A stretch of 7,384 bases of DNA, from contig JAITFM010000030.1 of the NCBI GenBank assembly GCA_031281335.1, forward strand, positions 1 to 7,384, in the 5' to 3' direction. This document shows, piece by piece, positions 6,856 through 7,384 of this stretch (positions are counted from its first letter, which is position 1; each line of letters opens with the position of its first letter). The notes under the pieces are model-generated. The model was given only the letters and a program-made list of their open reading frames with translations. It had not been told where the DNA came from and did no database searches. Both the position numbers and the translations under genes were made by a program. Origin of the DNA: Rickettsiales bacterium (GTDB lineage: Bacteria > Pseudomonadota > Alphaproteobacteria > Rickettsiales > Anaplasmataceae).

Positions 6856-7268
6856 CGTATAGCTGCGACCCGAGAGGCTCATCCACTGTAGATATTGTAC
6901 GATGCTGTCGACTTGGTCATTGTGATGTGCTTCTGGGAACATCAAAATCTCACACTCAAAGTCATTGAGCCATATCGCCTAATGCGGCAGAAAAACTTTT
7001 CCAGACTCTATAATTGGGGTGGAATCGAGCGAGTTTGTCATCATATGGTACTATTTCGATGATTGGTAAATCACTGTTTGCTTTCAGCTCTTGCACCAAT
7101 TGCTGACCGCTTGTTTTGGCTTCGATCAAAATTGCGTGTGGTGTCCATCTTGCAGCTAGCAACAGAACTTGCTCTTTAAGTTTCGGGTACTCAAGTTTTG
7201 CACGATATACATCGAGTAAATAAAACTTATTGCCTGCTTTTGCCCAAGTGGTGCAGACCACCGAAAGG
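6841..7268 (-). pseudogene. Phage terminase large subunit, C-terminal nuclease-domain relic
   Basis: The minus strand encodes pieces of the RNase H-like nuclease domain of a phage large terminase, the enzyme that cuts and packages phage DNA. Frame one (7261-6962) reads VCTTWAKAGNKFYLLDVYR, then the ILIEAKTSGQQLVQEL motif and IVPYDDKLARF. There the frame breaks at about 7016-7024, and the homologous text resumes in another frame as TPIIESGKVFLPH, a TAG stop (6981-6979), then AIWLNDFECEILMFPEAHH and NDQVDSIVQYLQW, ending at TGA 6843-6841. The whole ATPase half and the start of the nuclease domain are missing. Two motif positions also differ from the family pattern as I recall it: IEAK where IEDK is usual, and HND where HDD is usual. 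It must be non-functional. A WO-type prophage is the likely source, by inference from the host. The 5' side abuts a palindromic repeat. Confidence 0.8.
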
Positions 7269-7300
7269 GTGTCATTCCAGTGCTTGACACTGGCATCCAG
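7269..7300. repeat. Palindromic intergenic repeat abutting the terminase relic
   Basis: CCAGTG (7277-7282) pairs with CACTGG (7288-7293) around CTTGA, and ATT/CAT flanks extend the symmetry with one mismatch. The wording (GTGTCATTCCAG, TGACACTGG, ATCCAG) is of the type I recall as scattered through Wolbachia intergenic DNA. The window ends in CTGGATCCC (7376-7384), which may begin another copy. The terminase homology stops at its edge, so insertion or recombination at this repeat probably removed the 5' part of that gene. Confidence 0.55.
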
Positions 7301-7384
7301 GAATTTTATTAAGTTGGTGAGTATAAAAGTAGCTGTTTTATGATAAAATACGATGTTTTGATGATTATGGAAAGGCTGGATCCC
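7301..7384. other. AT-rich tail with no recognised gene
   Basis: No homology is recognised here. The minus-strand frame of the terminase relic remains open without a stop from 6965 through the repeat and this tail to the window edge, so a partial reading frame enters from the right. Its translation here (PFHNHQNIVFYHKTATF and onward) resembles no family I know and is probably repeat-derived. Confidence 0.35.

Overview
This AT-rich window reads as chromosome of a Wolbachia endosymbiont (Rickettsiales, Alphaproteobacteria). That is inference from protein style and context, not from a search. Supporting signs are: housekeeping genes scattered outside their usual operons (rpsD without other ribosomal genes, iscX without an isc cluster); alphaproteobacterial-style S4 and FtsW; decayed palindromic intergenic repeats; and a broken phage terminase fragment of the kind left by WO prophages.

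Layout, left to right. Positions 1-446 hold no intact gene. They contain a strong sigma70-type promoter (296-324) firing leftward into a segment (about 289-48) that can fold into several helices, and a decayed repeat (341-383). Next comes a leftward cluster, rpsD (1382-768), tRNA-Leu(UAA) (756-670) and iscX (641-447), probably one transcript from a good promoter at 1439-1410. Divergent from rpsD is tkt, transketolase (1496-3451). Convergent with tkt is a Bcr/CflA-type MFS exporter (4714-3518). Divergent from that is the overlapping pair ubiE-ftsW (4862-6687), which shares ATGA. The last 700 bases are accessory debris: nested inverted and direct repeats (6733-6855), a frameshifted and interrupted terminase large-subunit relic (7268-6841), and a palindromic repeat fused to its 5' side (7269-7300).

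Functionally the core genes are housekeeping: translation (S4, tRNA-Leu), Fe-S assembly (IscX), the non-oxidative pentose phosphate pathway (transketolase), ubiquinone synthesis (UbiE), septal peptidoglycan synthesis (FtsW) and small-molecule export (MFS). No defence system, CRISPR array or intact mobile element is visible. The least explained signal is the strong promoter at 296-324 with no open gene downstream but a foldable transcript: a candidate non-coding RNA. The second is the repeat family that recurs at both ends of the window and the unbroken reading frame that runs from one such repeat into the terminase relic.
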